Shown: in pieces, positions 1 through 8,971 of the stretch
Position numbering within the stretch: the stretch's first letter is position 1
Layout of the letters: the number at the start of each line of letters is the position of its first letter
Assembly: GCA_002737595.1 (NCBI GenBank)
Contig: NSHZ01000052.1
Coordinates: forward strand, 1 to 11,181
Length of the DNA: 11,181 nucleotides
Reading direction: 5' to 3'
DNA from: Actinomycetota bacterium
Lineage (GTDB): Bacteria; Actinomycetota; Actinomycetes; Nanopelagicales; Nanopelagicaceae
Translations under genes and position numbers: made by a program
Notes under the pieces: generated by a model
Told to the model about the DNA's origin: nothing
Databases searched by the model: none
What the model saw: only the letters and a program-made list of their open reading frames with translations

Positions 1-141
1 GTGGCCGCCTACGCCGATGGAGTTATTGTTGGTTCGGCATTCATTAAGATTTTGCTCTCGAATGAGAGTGAGGAGATTGCTATGAATGCACTATCGCTCT
101 TGGCAAAAGAGTTAGCGGCGGGGGTACGTGAGGGTCGATGA
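1..141 (+). CDS. trpA: Tryptophan synthase alpha chain, C-terminal end (5' truncated by window)
   Basis: Open frame from the first base to TGA at 139-141, giving the last 46 residues of a protein that begins outside the window. The segment AAYADGVIVGSAFIK matches the phosphate-binding end of the TrpA TIM barrel (the G-S near the substrate phosphate), followed by the usual C-terminal helix. TrpA cleaves indole-3-glycerol phosphate to indole and glyceraldehyde 3-phosphate in the cytoplasm, in complex with TrpB. The stop overlaps the next start as ATGA, indicating translational coupling. The family assignment rests on a short stretch, but the motif is characteristic and trpA upstream of lgt is a familiar actinobacterial arrangement. 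The start and most of the enzyme cannot be seen. Confidence 0.9.
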   Translation: MAAYADGVIVGSAFIKILLSNESEEIAMNALSLLAKELAAGVREGR

Positions 142-644
142 AAAAACTGCATGATAAGTATCAGCCAACAATCACACTGCTTGCACGTTTAGTCCTCGGT
201 GCAGTGCTGCTTGTTGCGGGAGGATTGAAGGCCTTTGTTCCCGCCGAGGCCGCCAGCGCCGTTGCGGCCTATAAAATTCTTCCTACGCAGATAGCCCATA
301 TTGTGGGCTATGCCCTTCCCTGGCTTGAGATCGCAATAGGAACTCTCCTTATCATTGGCCTCTCAGTTCGTATGATGTCATTCGTCTCTGGTGCCATCAT
401 GGTCGTTTTCATCGCAGCGATTATCAGCGTCTGGGCCCGCGGGATTCTCATCGACTGCGGCTGTTTTGGCGGAGGCGGTGTGATTGATCCATCCCAAGCT
501 GCAAAGGCACATCGCGCCTATGCGATAGAGATCGCCCGTGACTTAGGCTTGGCCCTGTGCGCGCTCTATCTATACTTTTTCCCCTATGGTCTGTTGAGCC
601 TTGAGAAGTCAAAATCCGTGAAGAAGGAGAGTGAAAATGTCTAA
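138..644 (+). CDS. MauE/DoxX-family integral membrane protein, putative thiol-redox partner
   Basis: A 168-residue membrane protein with four likely transmembrane helices (about residues 11-31, 55-77, 80-99 and 127-149) and a short charged C-terminal tail rich in K, S and E. Between helices 3 and 4 is the motif DCGCFGGGG (Cys107, Cys109), typical of MauE/DoxX-like proteins; MauE is needed for disulfide formation in methylamine dehydrogenase. The start ATG overlaps the trpA stop by 4 nt, and the 3' end overlaps the DsbA-like gene by 8 nt. No methylamine genes are nearby, so a methylamine role is unlikely. Inference: it may recycle electrons for the neighbouring thioredoxin-fold protein, in the manner of DsbB or VKOR. 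Family call good, function unproven. Confidence 0.8.
   Translation: MKKLHDKYQPTITLLARLVLGAVLLVAGGLKAFVPAEAASAVAAYKILPTQIAHIVGYALPWLEIAIGTLLIIGLSVRMMSFVSGAIMVVFIAAIISVWARGILIDCGCFGGGGVIDPSQAAKAHRAYAIEIARDLGLALCALYLYFFPYGLLSLEKSKSVKKESENV
625..629 (+). promoter_or_regulatory. Ribosome binding site deciding the DsbA-like start
   Basis: AGGAG lies 7 nt before ATG at 637. An in-frame GTG at 631 is only 1 nt away from it, too close to be used with this site, so ATG 637 is preferred. Confidence 0.7.
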
Positions 645-1350
645 GCAGGCGAGTGCAGGTTCGGGTAAGGATAACTTCACTCGATGGTTGGTCATCGGAA
701 TGGTCGCACTTGTCGTTGTTACAGGGGTTGTCTTTTCAATGATGAGCTCCTCGACAAAGGCAGATGAATCTTTTGAGGCCCTGGATAACTACAAACTGGG
801 CGCCCCCGTCTCCACCACTCTTGATAGTGCCGCTGGCTCGGGCTTAGTTCTCAATCCGGGTGCGCCAGTGCGAATTGACATCTGGGAGGATCCTCAATGT
901 CCAGTCTGTCGTACATTTGAGAGCTCCCTCGGCACGTACGTAGAGACGATGATCAGATCTCAGAGGGCCACGGTCGTCTATCACGTCCTCTCGTTTCTTG
1001 GGCCTGAATCTATTCGTAGTGCAAATGCGATGATGTGCGCAGCCGATGAGAGTCAGTATCTTGATTTTCAAAAGTCGGTATATATCGTGCAGCCTGCACT
1101 TGAGAACTCTGGCTTCTACTCCAATGAAAATCTCATCAAGATCGGCGAAAAAATCGGCATTAAGTCAGAGAAATTTAAGGAGTGCGTGACAAATGGTGCA
1201 AAGCTCGAGTTAGTAAAAACTCATGCCGATTCGATGGCCGCATACAATGTTCAGGGAACTCCAACGGTATTTATCAACGGTAAGTTGTGGGAGCGCATGT
1301 CGAATAGCTTTGATGAGAATGAGTTCCGTCTTGCTGTAGAGGCTGGTTAA
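637..1350 (+). CDS. Membrane-anchored DsbA-like thiol:disulfide oxidoreductase
   Basis: A 237-residue protein with one N-terminal transmembrane anchor (about residues 18-34) after a short polar cytoplasmic segment, so the catalytic domain should face outside. The thioredoxin-fold domain begins near residue 77. It carries the active-site CPVC (Cys88, Cys91) within the stretch WEDPQCPVC, and the conserved cis-proline loop GTPT (Pro209) near the C-terminus. Such proteins of the DsbA/Thioredoxin_4 group make or shuffle disulfides in exported proteins in actinobacteria. The start is ATG 637, chosen over GTG 631 because of the AGGAG spacing. It overlaps the MauE-like gene by 8 nt and ends 3 nt before lgt. 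An oxidase role with the MauE-like protein as partner is inference; isomerase or reductase activity cannot be excluded. Confidence 0.88.
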   Translation: MSKQASAGSGKDNFTRWLVIGMVALVVVTGVVFSMMSSSTKADESFEALDNYKLGAPVSTTLDSAAGSGLVLNPGAPVRIDIWEDPQCPVCRTFESSLGTYVETMIRSQRATVVYHVLSFLGPESIRSANAMMCAADESQYLDFQKSVYIVQPALENSGFYSNENLIKIGEKIGIKSEKFKECVTNGAKLELVKTHADSMAAYNVQGTPTVFINGKLWERMSNSFDENEFRLAVEAG

Positions 1351-1353
1351 AAA

Positions 1354-2172
1354 TTGCTTCGTTCGATCCCATCGCCAACAGTTTCGGCGTTGGAGATCGG
1401 GCCCTTCACCATATATCTCTACGCCTTATGCATCATTACAGGAATAGCGTTCGCTATTTGGTTGGGCGATAAGAGATTTCGGGCCGTTGCCCCACATGGC
1501 GCCTCTGTCGTCTCTGAAGTAGCAATCACTGCAGTTCCTTTTGGGATCATCGGGGGACGGCTTTATCACGTCATCTCATCCCCAGCACAGTATTTTGGCA
1601 GCAACGGCAATCCAGTAGATGCTCTCAAGATTTGGCAGGGAGGACTTGGAATCTGGGGCGCGATCGCTCTTGGAACGGTTGCCGCCGGTTTGAGATATCG
1701 AATGTTGGCTAAAAGGATTGAACTGCCATCCTTTGCATACTTCATGGACGCCCTTGCTCCTGGAGTCCTCTTTGCTCAAGCCATAGGTCGATTTGGAAAC
1801 TGGTTCAATATTGAACTCTTTGGTCGGCCCTTAGATGCGCCATGGGCGTTAGAGGTCCCATTACCGAGCAGACCAGCTAGTTTTGTGGAGTTCTCTACTT
1901 TTCATCCGACATTTTTATACGAGGCGATCTGGTGCACCATTCTCGCTCTTATTTTGATTCGATGTAAACAGAGATTGTATCCAGGGCAGATTTTCACTCT
2001 CTATGTTCTTGGATACTGCTTGGCACGCATTGGGATTGAGATGCTGCGAATCGATCAGGCCAATGAATTATTTGGCCTTCGAATCAATGTCTGGGTCGCT
2101 ATCTGCGTAGCGGTGGGAGCCTGCTTTGTCTTTGCTAAGTTAAATAAGGATGGCGCAGATAATCTCAGGTAG
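1354..2172 (+). CDS. lgt: Prolipoprotein diacylglyceryl transferase
   Basis: A 272-residue polytopic membrane enzyme that transfers diacylglycerol from phosphatidylglycerol to the lipobox cysteine of prelipoproteins, the first step in lipoprotein maturation. Seen: the N-terminus IPSP...LEIGPFTIYLYALCI typical of actinobacterial Lgt; the signature GRFGNWFNIELFGRP at 145-159, with Arg146, Asn149 and Glu154 matching E. coli Arg143, Asn146 and Glu151; HPTFLYEA at 184-191; and RIGIE at 225-229 matching E. coli Arg239 and Glu243. The residue aligned to E. coli His103 appears to be Trp101 in GGLGIWG. Length is normal. Start is TTG 1354, 3 nt after the preceding stop, with a weak AGAGG at 1338-1342. 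The gene is co-oriented and very probably co-transcribed with the two envelope-redox genes upstream. Confidence 0.97.
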   Translation: MLRSIPSPTVSALEIGPFTIYLYALCIITGIAFAIWLGDKRFRAVAPHGASVVSEVAITAVPFGIIGGRLYHVISSPAQYFGSNGNPVDALKIWQGGLGIWGAIALGTVAAGLRYRMLAKRIELPSFAYFMDALAPGVLFAQAIGRFGNWFNIELFGRPLDAPWALEVPLPSRPASFVEFSTFHPTFLYEAIWCTILALILIRCKQRLYPGQIFTLYVLGYCLARIGIEMLRIDQANELFGLRINVWVAICVAVGACFVFAKLNKDGADNLR

Positions 2173-2182
2173 AGTAGGGGTT

Positions 2183-2890
2183 ATGGCCCTTGAGGATGTC
2201 TATGCGCGTAACCTGCAACACCGTGCGGGCCGTGCGGGCTGGCTGCGCGCGGCAGTGCTGGGTGCAAATGATGGCCTTGTCTCCACCGCCTCGTTGATGA
2301 TTGGTGTGGTGGCAGCAGGTAAGAATGAGTTTCTAGTCACTGCAGGACTTGCCGGAATTACAGCAGGGGCGATGTCGATGGCAGTGGGAGAGTACGTCTC
2401 AGTGCGCTCACAAAATGATATTGAGATCTCTGATCGTGAAATGGAGATCCAACATCTCTCCGTCGATCCAGAGGCAGAGCTCATAGAGCTCCAACACATC
2501 TATATCGAACGGGGTTTGACACCAGAGCTTGCAATGCAAGTGGCTCTGCAGATGCATGCTAAGGATCCACTCGAGGCCCATTTGCGCGATGAGCTCGGGC
2601 AGAACCCAAAGACAAAGGCTCGTCCCCTTCAGGCAGCGATCGCATCTGCTATGGCCTTCACGGTCGGTGGTTTGATTCCATTTGCTGGGGCCTTTGCACC
2701 AACACCAGGTGCCATCACATCGAGCATCGTGGCCTTTACAACTATGGGACTGATCTTGACTGGGGTGACGAGTGCTCGCACCGCTGGATCTAGGTTATTC
2801 CCGACTACGACCCGGGTATTGCTTGGAGGCGCCTTGGGCATGCTCATCACCGCTGTAATCGGGCGATTTGCTCAGATAGCCGGTATTTAA
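2183..2890 (+). CDS. VIT1/CCC1-family Fe2+/Mn2+ transporter
   Basis: A 235-residue membrane protein of the VIT family, which moves ferrous iron or manganese and in eukaryotes loads vacuoles. The N-terminal signature GRAGWLRAAVLGANDG (residues 16-31) with the following helix is diagnostic. EYVSVRSQ ends the second helix at about 70-77, followed by a long charged cytoplasmic segment (about 79-147) rich in Glu, matching the metal-binding cytosolic helices. Three hydrophobic helices complete the protein (about 149-170, 176-200 and 211-232). There is no N-terminal ferritin-like domain. Start: ATG 2183 leaves a 10-nt gap after lgt. An in-frame ATG at 2150 would add 11 poorly conserved-looking residues and overlap lgt by 23 nt. 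The AGGGG at 2176-2180 sits unusually close (2 nt) to ATG 2183, so the start is not certain. Metal and direction of transport cannot be read from sequence. Confidence 0.9.
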   Translation: MALEDVYARNLQHRAGRAGWLRAAVLGANDGLVSTASLMIGVVAAGKNEFLVTAGLAGITAGAMSMAVGEYVSVRSQNDIEISDREMEIQHLSVDPEAELIELQHIYIERGLTPELAMQVALQMHAKDPLEAHLRDELGQNPKTKARPLQAAIASAMAFTVGGLIPFAGAFAPTPGAITSSIVAFTTMGLILTGVTSARTAGSRLFPTTTRVLLGGALGMLITAVIGRFAQIAGI

Positions 2891-3003
2891 GCTCTACCAA
2901 TCTGATGCATCCTTGCTACCCTTGTGGCATCGCACAGAGATAAAAAGATAGTAACGGGCCAAGGTTGTCCCGCATCTGAATCGACAATCGGAGCTCTTCA
3001 ACC
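2891..3003 (+). promoter_or_regulatory. Spacer likely to hold the gltB promoter
   Basis: This is the only sizeable gene-free gap before the glutamate synthase genes, and therefore the probable promoter and leader region. It contains weak sigma-70-like elements: TTGTGG at 2922-2927, with AT-rich sequence TAAAAAGATAGTAA at 2941-2954. None is close to consensus. GGAG at 2990-2993 lies 10 nt before the gltB ATG and is the likely Shine-Dalgarno site. No clear intrinsic terminator for the upstream genes is visible, so read-through is possible. I do not see a convincing GlnR or NtcA operator. Confidence 0.4.
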
Positions 3004-6000
3004 ATGGCTTTACCTCTCAACTACCCACCTGCACAGGGCCTTTACAACCCTGCCCAAGAGCATGATGCATGTGGCGTTGCGATGGTTGCAACACTTACCA
3101 AAACCGCCTCACATGAGATCGTAGAGAAAGCTTTGACGGCTTTGCGCAACCTTGAGCATCGCGGTGCATCAGGTGCTGAGCCAGATAGCGGTGATGGAGC
3201 AGGAATTCTCATCCGTATCCCAGATAGTTTTTTTCAAGCCGTTACCTCCTTTGAACTTCCGCTTGCAGGCTCGTATGCAACGGGCATCGCATTTGTTGAG
3301 AAGGGCAAAGATGTAAAAGGTGAAATCTCGCGTATCGCCACCGAAGAGGGTTTACAGGTGCTTGGCTGGCGCGAACTACCTATCAACCCAGTGGGATTGG
3401 GTGTTACAGCTCGCTCAGTGATGCCAGAGTTTCATCAGGTATTTCTTAGTGGGTTACAGGCTGAGAATGGTCTTGTCTTGGAGCGCATGGCTTTTTGTCT
3501 TCGCAAGCGGGCCGAGCACACATTACCTCTCTACTTCCCATCCCTTTCTGCTCAAACAATCGTTTATAAAGGAATGCTCACAACTGGCCAGCTTGAGGAT
3601 TTCTTCCCAGATTTAAGTGATGAGCGTGTTGTTTCGCCCCTAGCCTTGGTTCACTCCCGTTTTTCGACAAACACTTTCCCATCATGGCCACTGGCGCATC
3701 CATATCGCTTTATTGCCCACAACGGCGAAATCAATACAGTCAAAGGCAATCGCAACTGGATGCGTGCCCGTGAGACTCTGCTTGAGAGTGATGTGATCCC
3801 AGGTGATCTCAAACGATTATTTCCCATAGTAGAGATGTCGGGAAGTGACTCTGCATCATTTGATGAGGTGCTCGAACTTTTGTACTTAGGAGGAAGATCA
3901 CTCCCACATGCAGTATTGATGATGATCCCTGAGGCCTGGGAAAACCACAGTTCGATGTCGCAGTCACGGCGAGATTTCTATGCCTTTCATGCATCAATGA
4001 TGGAGCCATGGGATGGACCTGCCTGTGTCACCTTCACTGATGGCCATCAGGTAGGTGCAGTCCTTGATCGCAATGGACTTCGACCTTCTCGCTTTTGGGT
4101 GACGAAAGGTGGCCTCGTTGTGCTCGCATCTGAGGTTGGTGTTTTGGATATCCCCGCACAAGAGATCCTTCGAAAGGGACGATTGCAGCCTGGCAAAATG
4201 TTTCTGGTAGATATTGAAGCAGGACGAATCATTGAAGATGAGGAGATCAAGGACTCTCTTGCGCAGGCCGCTCCGTATGGAGATTGGCTCAGAGATGGAA
4301 TGGTGAAGTTGAGTGATCTGCCATCGCGGGAGCACATCGTCTATCCACACTCATCGGTTATTCGCCGCCAACGCGCTTTCGGATACACCGAAGAAGATTT
4401 GCGCATGTTAGTTACCCCCATGGCACGCAATGGCATGGAGGCCCTTGGCTCGATGGGAACAGATACCCCTATTGCCGCCCTTTCAACTAAACCTCGCCTG
4501 CTCTTTGATTATTTTTCACAGCTCTTTGCTCAAGTAACAAATCCACCTTTGGATGCTATTCGTGAAGAGCTTGTCACAAGCTTGGGAACAGCGATGGGAC
4601 CTGAGCACAATCTTTTGGATCCAGGCCCGGCCTCGTGTCGCCATATCTCCTTGGCATTTCCCGTAATCGATAACGATGAGCTCGCAAAGATAATTCACGT
4701 CAATGCAGATGGAGATTATCCAGGATTGAGTGCTCACGTAATTCGTGGACTTTTCTTTGTCGCAGAGGGTGGAGATGGACTTCGTTCTCGGCTCAATGAG
4801 ATTAAATCTGAGGTCTCTCTTGCAATCGAGAATGGCGCGCACATTATCGTCTTATCCGATCGTGATGGGGATACCGAAGAGGCACCTATCCCATCATTGT
4901 TATTGACCGCAGCAGTGCACCATCATTTGATCCGTGAAAAGACCCGTACAAAGGTTGGACTAGTTGTTGAGGCAGGTGATGTTCGTGAAGTCCATCATGT
5001 CGCACTCCTTATCGGCTACGGTGCGGCGGCAGTGAATCCATATCTTGCGATGGAAAGTGCCGAGGATTTAGTTTTCCAGGGCGTCATCACCGGGATCACT
5101 CCTGAGAAAGCGGTGCGCAATCTCATCAAATCACTTGGCAAAGGTGTACTCAAGGTGATGTCGAAGATGGGTATCAGCACAATCGCTTCCTATACGGGTG
5201 CGCAAGTCTTTGAAGCTATCGGCTTGAGTCCCCAAGTCGTGGATGAATATTTCACTGGAACGACTTCTCGACTAGGTGGTGTCTCACTCGATGTGATCGC
5301 ACAAGAGACGATTGCACGCCATCACATCGCATATCCACCTGGGGGAGAAGTCCCTGGCACAAAGCGCCTTCCTATCGGGGGCGAGTATCAGTGGCGACGT
5401 GAGGGTGAGCCTCACCTGTTCGATCCCGAGACAGTCTTTGCGCTGCAACACTCCACGCGCACAAAGCGCTACGACATTTTCAAGCGCTACACCGAACGTG
5501 TTAACGATCAGAGCTCTCGCCTTATGACTCTTCGCGGACTCTTCGAATTCAAAGATCAAAGGCCGATCTCAATCGATGAGGTCGAACCCGTAAGAGCGAT
5601 CATGGCGCGTTTCTCGACTGGAGCGATGTCCTATGGCTCTATTTCGCAAGAGGCTCATGAAACTCTTGCGATTGCAATGAATCGCTTGGGCGGTAAGTCA
5701 AATACTGGTGAGGGAGGCGAGGATCCCTCACGCAATATCGCCGAGGAAAATGGAGATTCAAAACGATCCTCCATCAAACAGGTTGCTTCGGGTCGGTTCG
5801 GGGTCACAAGTGAGTATTTGGTCAATGCCGATGATATTCAAATCAAAATATCACAGGGTGCCAAGCCTGGTGAGGGTGGACAGTTACCTGGTAACAAGGT
5901 CTATCCATGGATAGCAAAGGTACGTTACTCGACTCCAGGTGTTGGACTTATCTCACCTCCACCCCATCATGATATTTATTCAATTGAAGATCTAGCCCAG

Positions 6001-7515
6001 CTCATCCATGATCTAAAAAACGCAAATAAAAATGCTCGCGTACATGTGAAACTTGTCGCAGAGGTTGGCGTTGGAACAGTCGCGGCAGGTGTCAGTAAGG
6101 CACATGCCGATGTGGTTCTGATCTCAGGCCATGATGGTGGAACTGGAGCATCTCCATTAACTTCACTTAAGCATGCAGGTGCTCCGTGGGAGTTAGGCCT
6201 TGCTGAGACTCAACAGACATTGCTCTTGAACAATCTGCGTGATCGCATAGTTGTCCAAACCGATGGGCAGTTAAAGACGGGCCGTGATGTCGTCATCGCG
6301 GCGCTATTAGGTGCAGAGGAGTATGGATTTGCAACTGCGCCTCTAGTCGTCTCAGGCTGCATCATGATGCGTGTCTGTCATTTAGATACCTGCCCCGTAG
6401 GAGTTGCGACTCAAAACCCTGAACTGCGGGCCCGCTTTACTGGAAAGCCTGAGTTCGTTGAAACATTCTTTGAGTACATCGCCGAAGAGGTGCGTGAAAT
6501 TCTGGCCAGCCTTGGCTTTAGGACTCTTCTAGATGCGATAGGTCATGTCGAGTACTTAGAGACTAGAAAGGCGGTTGAACACTGGAAGGCAAGTGGTCTG
6601 GATTTAGCACCACTACTTGTTCGACCACAGGTCATAAGTTCATTACATAATACGCAGGTCCAGGACCATGGCTTGGATGCAGCATTAGATAACCAGCTCA
6701 TCTCTCTTTCAGAGCCTGCATTGACGAAAAAAGATCTGGTACGCATCGATCTGCCAGTGCGAAATGTCAATCGCACGGTTGGGACGATGCTGGGGGCAGA
6801 GATCACACGCAGGTACGGTGGTACAGGCCTGCCCGACGGAACGATTGATATTACGTTGCGTGGTTCGGCCGGTCAGTCCTTTGGCGCATTCATCCCAGCT
6901 GGACTCACGCTTCGCTTATTCGGTGATTCAAATGACTACGTCGGCAAGGGGATATCGGGAGGTCGCGTCATTGTGCGACCAGATATCACATCGCCATTTG
7001 CATCTCATCAAAATGTCATTGCAGGAAATGTCATTGGCTACGGAGCAACCTCTGGTCAGATTTTGATTCGCGGCATCGTTGGGGAGCGCTTCTGTGTACG
7101 CAACTCTGGCGCCACTGCAGTCGTTGAAGGAATTGGTGATCATGGCTGCGAATACATGACGGGTGGAACTGTCATCGTGCTTGGGGCGATTGGGCGAAAT
7201 TTTGCCGCTGGAATGTCAGGCGGACGCGCCTTTGTCTTAGATCTGGATTACGCACAGGTCAATCCAGATATGGTTGATATTCTTGCCGTTCCAGATGATC
7301 AGAGAGTTCTGCTTAAGAGATTAATTGTGGAATTCACCGACAATACCGATTCAATCATCGCCTCTGAACTTCTCTCAGATTGGGATGAATCAATCAAGCG
7401 CATCTCCTTAGTCATGCCACGTGATTATGCCCGCGTGCTCGATGCCATGGCACGGGCCTCTCGCGAAGGCCTTCCAGTGGACGCTCTTGTGATGGAGGTG
7501 GCAGCACTTGGCTGA
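3004..7515 (+). CDS. gltB: Glutamate synthase (NADPH) large subunit
   Basis: A 1503-residue, full-length cytoplasmic enzyme. With GltD it converts glutamine plus 2-oxoglutarate to two glutamates (the GOGAT half of GS-GOGAT nitrogen assimilation). Domains in order: class II glutamine amidotransferase with Cys23 in HDACGVA, Arg219 and HNGEIN at 239-244; a central domain; an FMN-binding synthase barrel with [12 protein letters not shown] from 899, [11 protein letters not shown] from 953 and [10 protein letters not shown] at 1042-1051; three cysteines Cys1119, Cys1125 and Cys1130 (C-x5-C-x4-C) for the 3Fe-4S cluster; and a C-terminal GXGXG beta-helix from about 1287. Cys23 must become the N-terminus, so a 22-residue propeptide should be removed. 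The start is ATG 3004 with GGAG 10 nt upstream. The 3' end overlaps gltD by 8 nt, coupling subunit synthesis. All key residues I looked for are present. Confidence 0.98.
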   Translation: MALPLNYPPAQGLYNPAQEHDACGVAMVATLTKTASHEIVEKALTALRNLEHRGASGAEPDSGDGAGILIRIPDSFFQAVTSFELPLAGSYATGIAFVEKGKDVKGEISRIATEEGLQVLGWRELPINPVGLGVTARSVMPEFHQVFLSGLQAENGLVLERMAFCLRKRAEHTLPLYFPSLSAQTIVYKGMLTTGQLEDFFPDLSDERVVSPLALVHSRFSTNTFPSWPLAHPYRFIAHNGEINTVKGNRNWMRARETLLESDVIPGDLKRLFPIVEMSGSDSASFDEVLELLYLGGRSLPHAVLMMIPEAWENHSSMSQSRRDFYAFHASMMEPWDGPACVTFTDGHQVGAVLDRNGLRPSRFWVTKGGLVVLASEVGVLDIPAQEILRKGRLQPGKMFLVDIEAGRIIEDEEIKDSLAQAAPYGDWLRDGMVKLSDLPSREHIVYPHSSVIRRQRAFGYTEEDLRMLVTPMARNGMEALGSMGTDTPIAALSTKPRLLFDYFSQLFAQVTNPPLDAIREELVTSLGTAMGPEHNLLDPGPASCRHISLAFPVIDNDELAKIIHVNADGDYPGLSAHVIRGLFFVAEGGDGLRSRLNEIKSEVSLAIENGAHIIVLSDRDGDTEEAPIPSLLLTAAVHHHLIREKTRTKVGLVVEAGDVREVHHVALLIGYGAAAVNPYLAMESAEDLVFQGVITGITPEKAVRNLIKSLGKGVLKVMSKMGISTIASYTGAQVFEAIGLSPQVVDEYFTGTTSRLGGVSLDVIAQETIARHHIAYPPGGEVPGTKRLPIGGEYQWRREGEPHLFDPETVFALQHSTRTKRYDIFKRYTERVNDQSSRLMTLRGLFEFKDQRPISIDEVEPVRAIMARFSTGAMSYGSISQEAHETLAIAMNRLGGKSNTGEGGEDPSRNIAEENGDSKRSSIKQVASGRFGVTSEYLVNADDIQIKISQGAKPGEGGQLPGNKVYPWIAKVRYSTPGVGLISPPPHHDIYSIEDLAQLIHDLKNANKNARVHVKLVAEVGVGTVAAGVSKAHADVVLISGHDGGTGASPLTSLKHAGAPWELGLAETQQTLLLNNLRDRIVVQTDGQLKTGRDVVIAALLGAEEYGFATAPLVVSGCIMMRVCHLDTCPVGVATQNPELRARFTGKPEFVETFFEYIAEEVREILASLGFRTLLDAIGHVEYLETRKAVEHWKASGLDLAPLLVRPQVISSLHNTQVQDHGLDAALDNQLISLSEPALTKKDLVRIDLPVRNVNRTVGTMLGAEITRRYGGTGLPDGTIDITLRGSAGQSFGAFIPAGLTLRLFGDSNDYVGKGISGGRVIVRPDITSPFASHQNVIAGNVIGYGATSGQILIRGIVGERFCVRNSGATAVVEGIGDHGCEYMTGGTVIVLGAIGRNFAAGMSGGRAFVLDLDYAQVNPDMVDILAVPDDQRVLLKRLIVEFTDNTDSIIASELLSDWDESIKRISLVMPRDYARVLDAMARASREGLPVDALVMEVAALG
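7494..7498 (+). promoter_or_regulatory. Ribosome binding site for gltD, inside the gltB end
   Basis: A strong GGAGG lies 9 nt before TTG 7508, supporting this non-ATG start inside the final codons of gltB. Confidence 0.75.
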
Positions 7516-8962
7516 TCCAAAGGGTTTTCTTACAACAGCGCGCGAGCTCCCCTCGAGGCGTCCTGTAGATGTGCGCATTCAAGATTGGCGTGAGGTCTAT
7601 GAGCCACAGAGCTTTGAGAATCTACAAAAGCAGGCAGGTCGCTGTATGGACTGTGGCGTTCCTTTCTGTCACTCAGGTTGTCCCCTAGGAAATCTCATCC
7701 CTGAGTGGAATGACCTGATTCATAGAGGAGATAAGCAGGAGGCGATTAATCGTTTGCATGCGACCAATAACTTTCCCGAGGTCACCGGGCGTCTTTGTCC
7801 TGCTCCATGTGAGAGTGCATGCGTCGTTGCAATCAATCTTGATGCAGTGACGATCAAGCAGATAGAGCTTCGCACCGTGGAAGAGGCATTTGCAGGTGGG
7901 ATGGTCAAGCCATTGGCCCCTGATCGCATAACTGGCAAAACAGTTGCGGTGATTGGCTCGGGCCCTGCAGGTCTGGCCGCTGCCCAACAGTTAACACGCG
8001 CAGGCCATACCGTCGCCGTGTACGAGCGTGCAGCGAAAATCGGTGGGCTTCTGCGCTATGGGATTCCTGAGTTCAAGATGGAGAAACATATTCTCGATCG
8101 TAGATTGAATCAGATGGAGAGAGAGGGCACTCGTTTTCGCCCCGGTGTCGATGTGGGTGGGGAGTTGACGGGATCTGCTCTTCGCAAAAAATACGATGCG
8201 ATCGTTCTAGCGGTTGGAGCAACTAAGTGGCGTGATCTTGATATTCCTGGTCGCGATCTAATTGGTGTCTATCAAGCGATGGAGTATCTACCCTGGGGCA
8301 ATGCTCAGGCCCTAGGTGTGCTTGAACCGGATGGGATTAACGTTGCCGGCAAGCATGTCGTGATTCTGGGCGGAGGAGATACCGGCGCAGATTGTTTGGG
8401 CACGGCCATCCGCCAAGGTGCTGCAAGCATCACACAGTTAGAGATTATGCCAAGGCCAAGTGATGAACGGGCAGATGAGCACCCATGGCCGACGTATCCG
8501 ATGATCTATCGCATCTCAAGTGCCCACGAGGAGAGAGATAACCGTCTTTTCTCTGTGAGCACAGAGGAGTTCTTGGGGGATGGGGCTGGAAACTTACGAG
8601 CAATCAAAATCGTCGAGACCGAATTTATTAACGGTAAGTTCGAGCCAGTTTCAGGGAGTGAGAAAGAGATCATTGCCGATTTTGTCTTCCTCGCATTGGG
8701 TTTCACAGGACCGCAACGCTCTGCCTTACTTGAGCAGTTGGAGGTTGGAATCGATGATCGTGGAAATATCATCCGCGATGCAAACTACGCTGCGAATGAT
8801 GATGGAGTCTTCGTCGCTGGTGATGCTGGACGTGGACAGTCATTGATTGTCTGGGCTATCGCCGAAGGTCGCAGCGCCGCTTCATCAGTGGATAGATATC
8901 TCACGGGTGATACACAGCTTCCGTATTCGATAGAGCCAACGACCCGCCCATTGATGGTTTAG
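7508..8962 (+). CDS. gltD: Glutamate synthase (NADPH) small subunit
   Basis: A 484-residue flavoprotein that takes electrons from NADPH through FAD and 4Fe-4S clusters to the GltB FMN site. Seen: an N-terminal ferredoxin-like domain with Cys46, Cys49, Cys54, Cys58 and then Cys97, Cys101, Cys105; the FAD dinucleotide-binding motif [14 protein letters not shown] (147-160) with acidic Glu173; the NADPH-binding motif GGGDTGADC (288-296); and the second FAD motif [11 protein letters not shown] (433-443). The TTG start at 7508 gives the expected N-terminus MADPKGF and follows a GGAGG. Length is typical for bacterial GltD. It overlaps gltB by 8 nt, which fits an equimolar complex. Related Fe-S flavoproteins such as PreT or NfnB-like proteins are excluded in practice by the adjacent gltB. 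Confidence 0.97.
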   Translation: MADPKGFLTTARELPSRRPVDVRIQDWREVYEPQSFENLQKQAGRCMDCGVPFCHSGCPLGNLIPEWNDLIHRGDKQEAINRLHATNNFPEVTGRLCPAPCESACVVAINLDAVTIKQIELRTVEEAFAGGMVKPLAPDRITGKTVAVIGSGPAGLAAAQQLTRAGHTVAVYERAAKIGGLLRYGIPEFKMEKHILDRRLNQMEREGTRFRPGVDVGGELTGSALRKKYDAIVLAVGATKWRDLDIPGRDLIGVYQAMEYLPWGNAQALGVLEPDGINVAGKHVVILGGGDTGADCLGTAIRQGAASITQLEIMPRPSDERADEHPWPTYPMIYRISSAHEERDNRLFSVSTEEFLGDGAGNLRAIKIVETEFINGKFEPVSGSEKEIIADFVFLALGFTGPQRSALLEQLEVGIDDRGNIIRDANYAANDDGVFVAGDAGRGQSLIVWAIAEGRSAASSVDRYLTGDTQLPYSIEPTTRPLMV

Positions 8963-8971
8963 AATCCTGAT

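Noticed and set aside
138..644. Methylamine utilisation gene cluster suggested by the MauE likeness
   Set aside because: No methylamine dehydrogenase subunits or other mau genes are present; the neighbours are trpA, a DsbA-like gene and lgt.
2218..2240. Tandem repeat of CGTGCGGGC near the VIT start
   Set aside because: It encodes the repeated RAGRAG of the family's conserved N-terminus and is explained by protein sequence.
2951..2974. Possible GlnR-like or inverted-repeat operator before gltB (GTAAC ... GTTGT, CGGG ... CCCG)
   Set aside because: The half-sites do not match a GlnR box with proper spacing, and the 4-bp stem is too weak to call an operator.
2924..3124. A short + frame starting in the spacer before gltB
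   Set aside because: It mostly overlaps the gltB N-terminus in another frame and lacks a Shine-Dalgarno site or any recognisable product.
3994..4350. A 118-codon open frame on the - strand within gltB
   Set aside because: It lies wholly inside the well-conserved glutaminase part of gltB, its translation resembles no family I know, and a second overlapping antisense frame exists there; it is a shadow of codon bias.
4516..4842. A 108-codon open frame on the - strand within gltB
   Set aside because: Antisense to conserved gltB sequence with no domain features.
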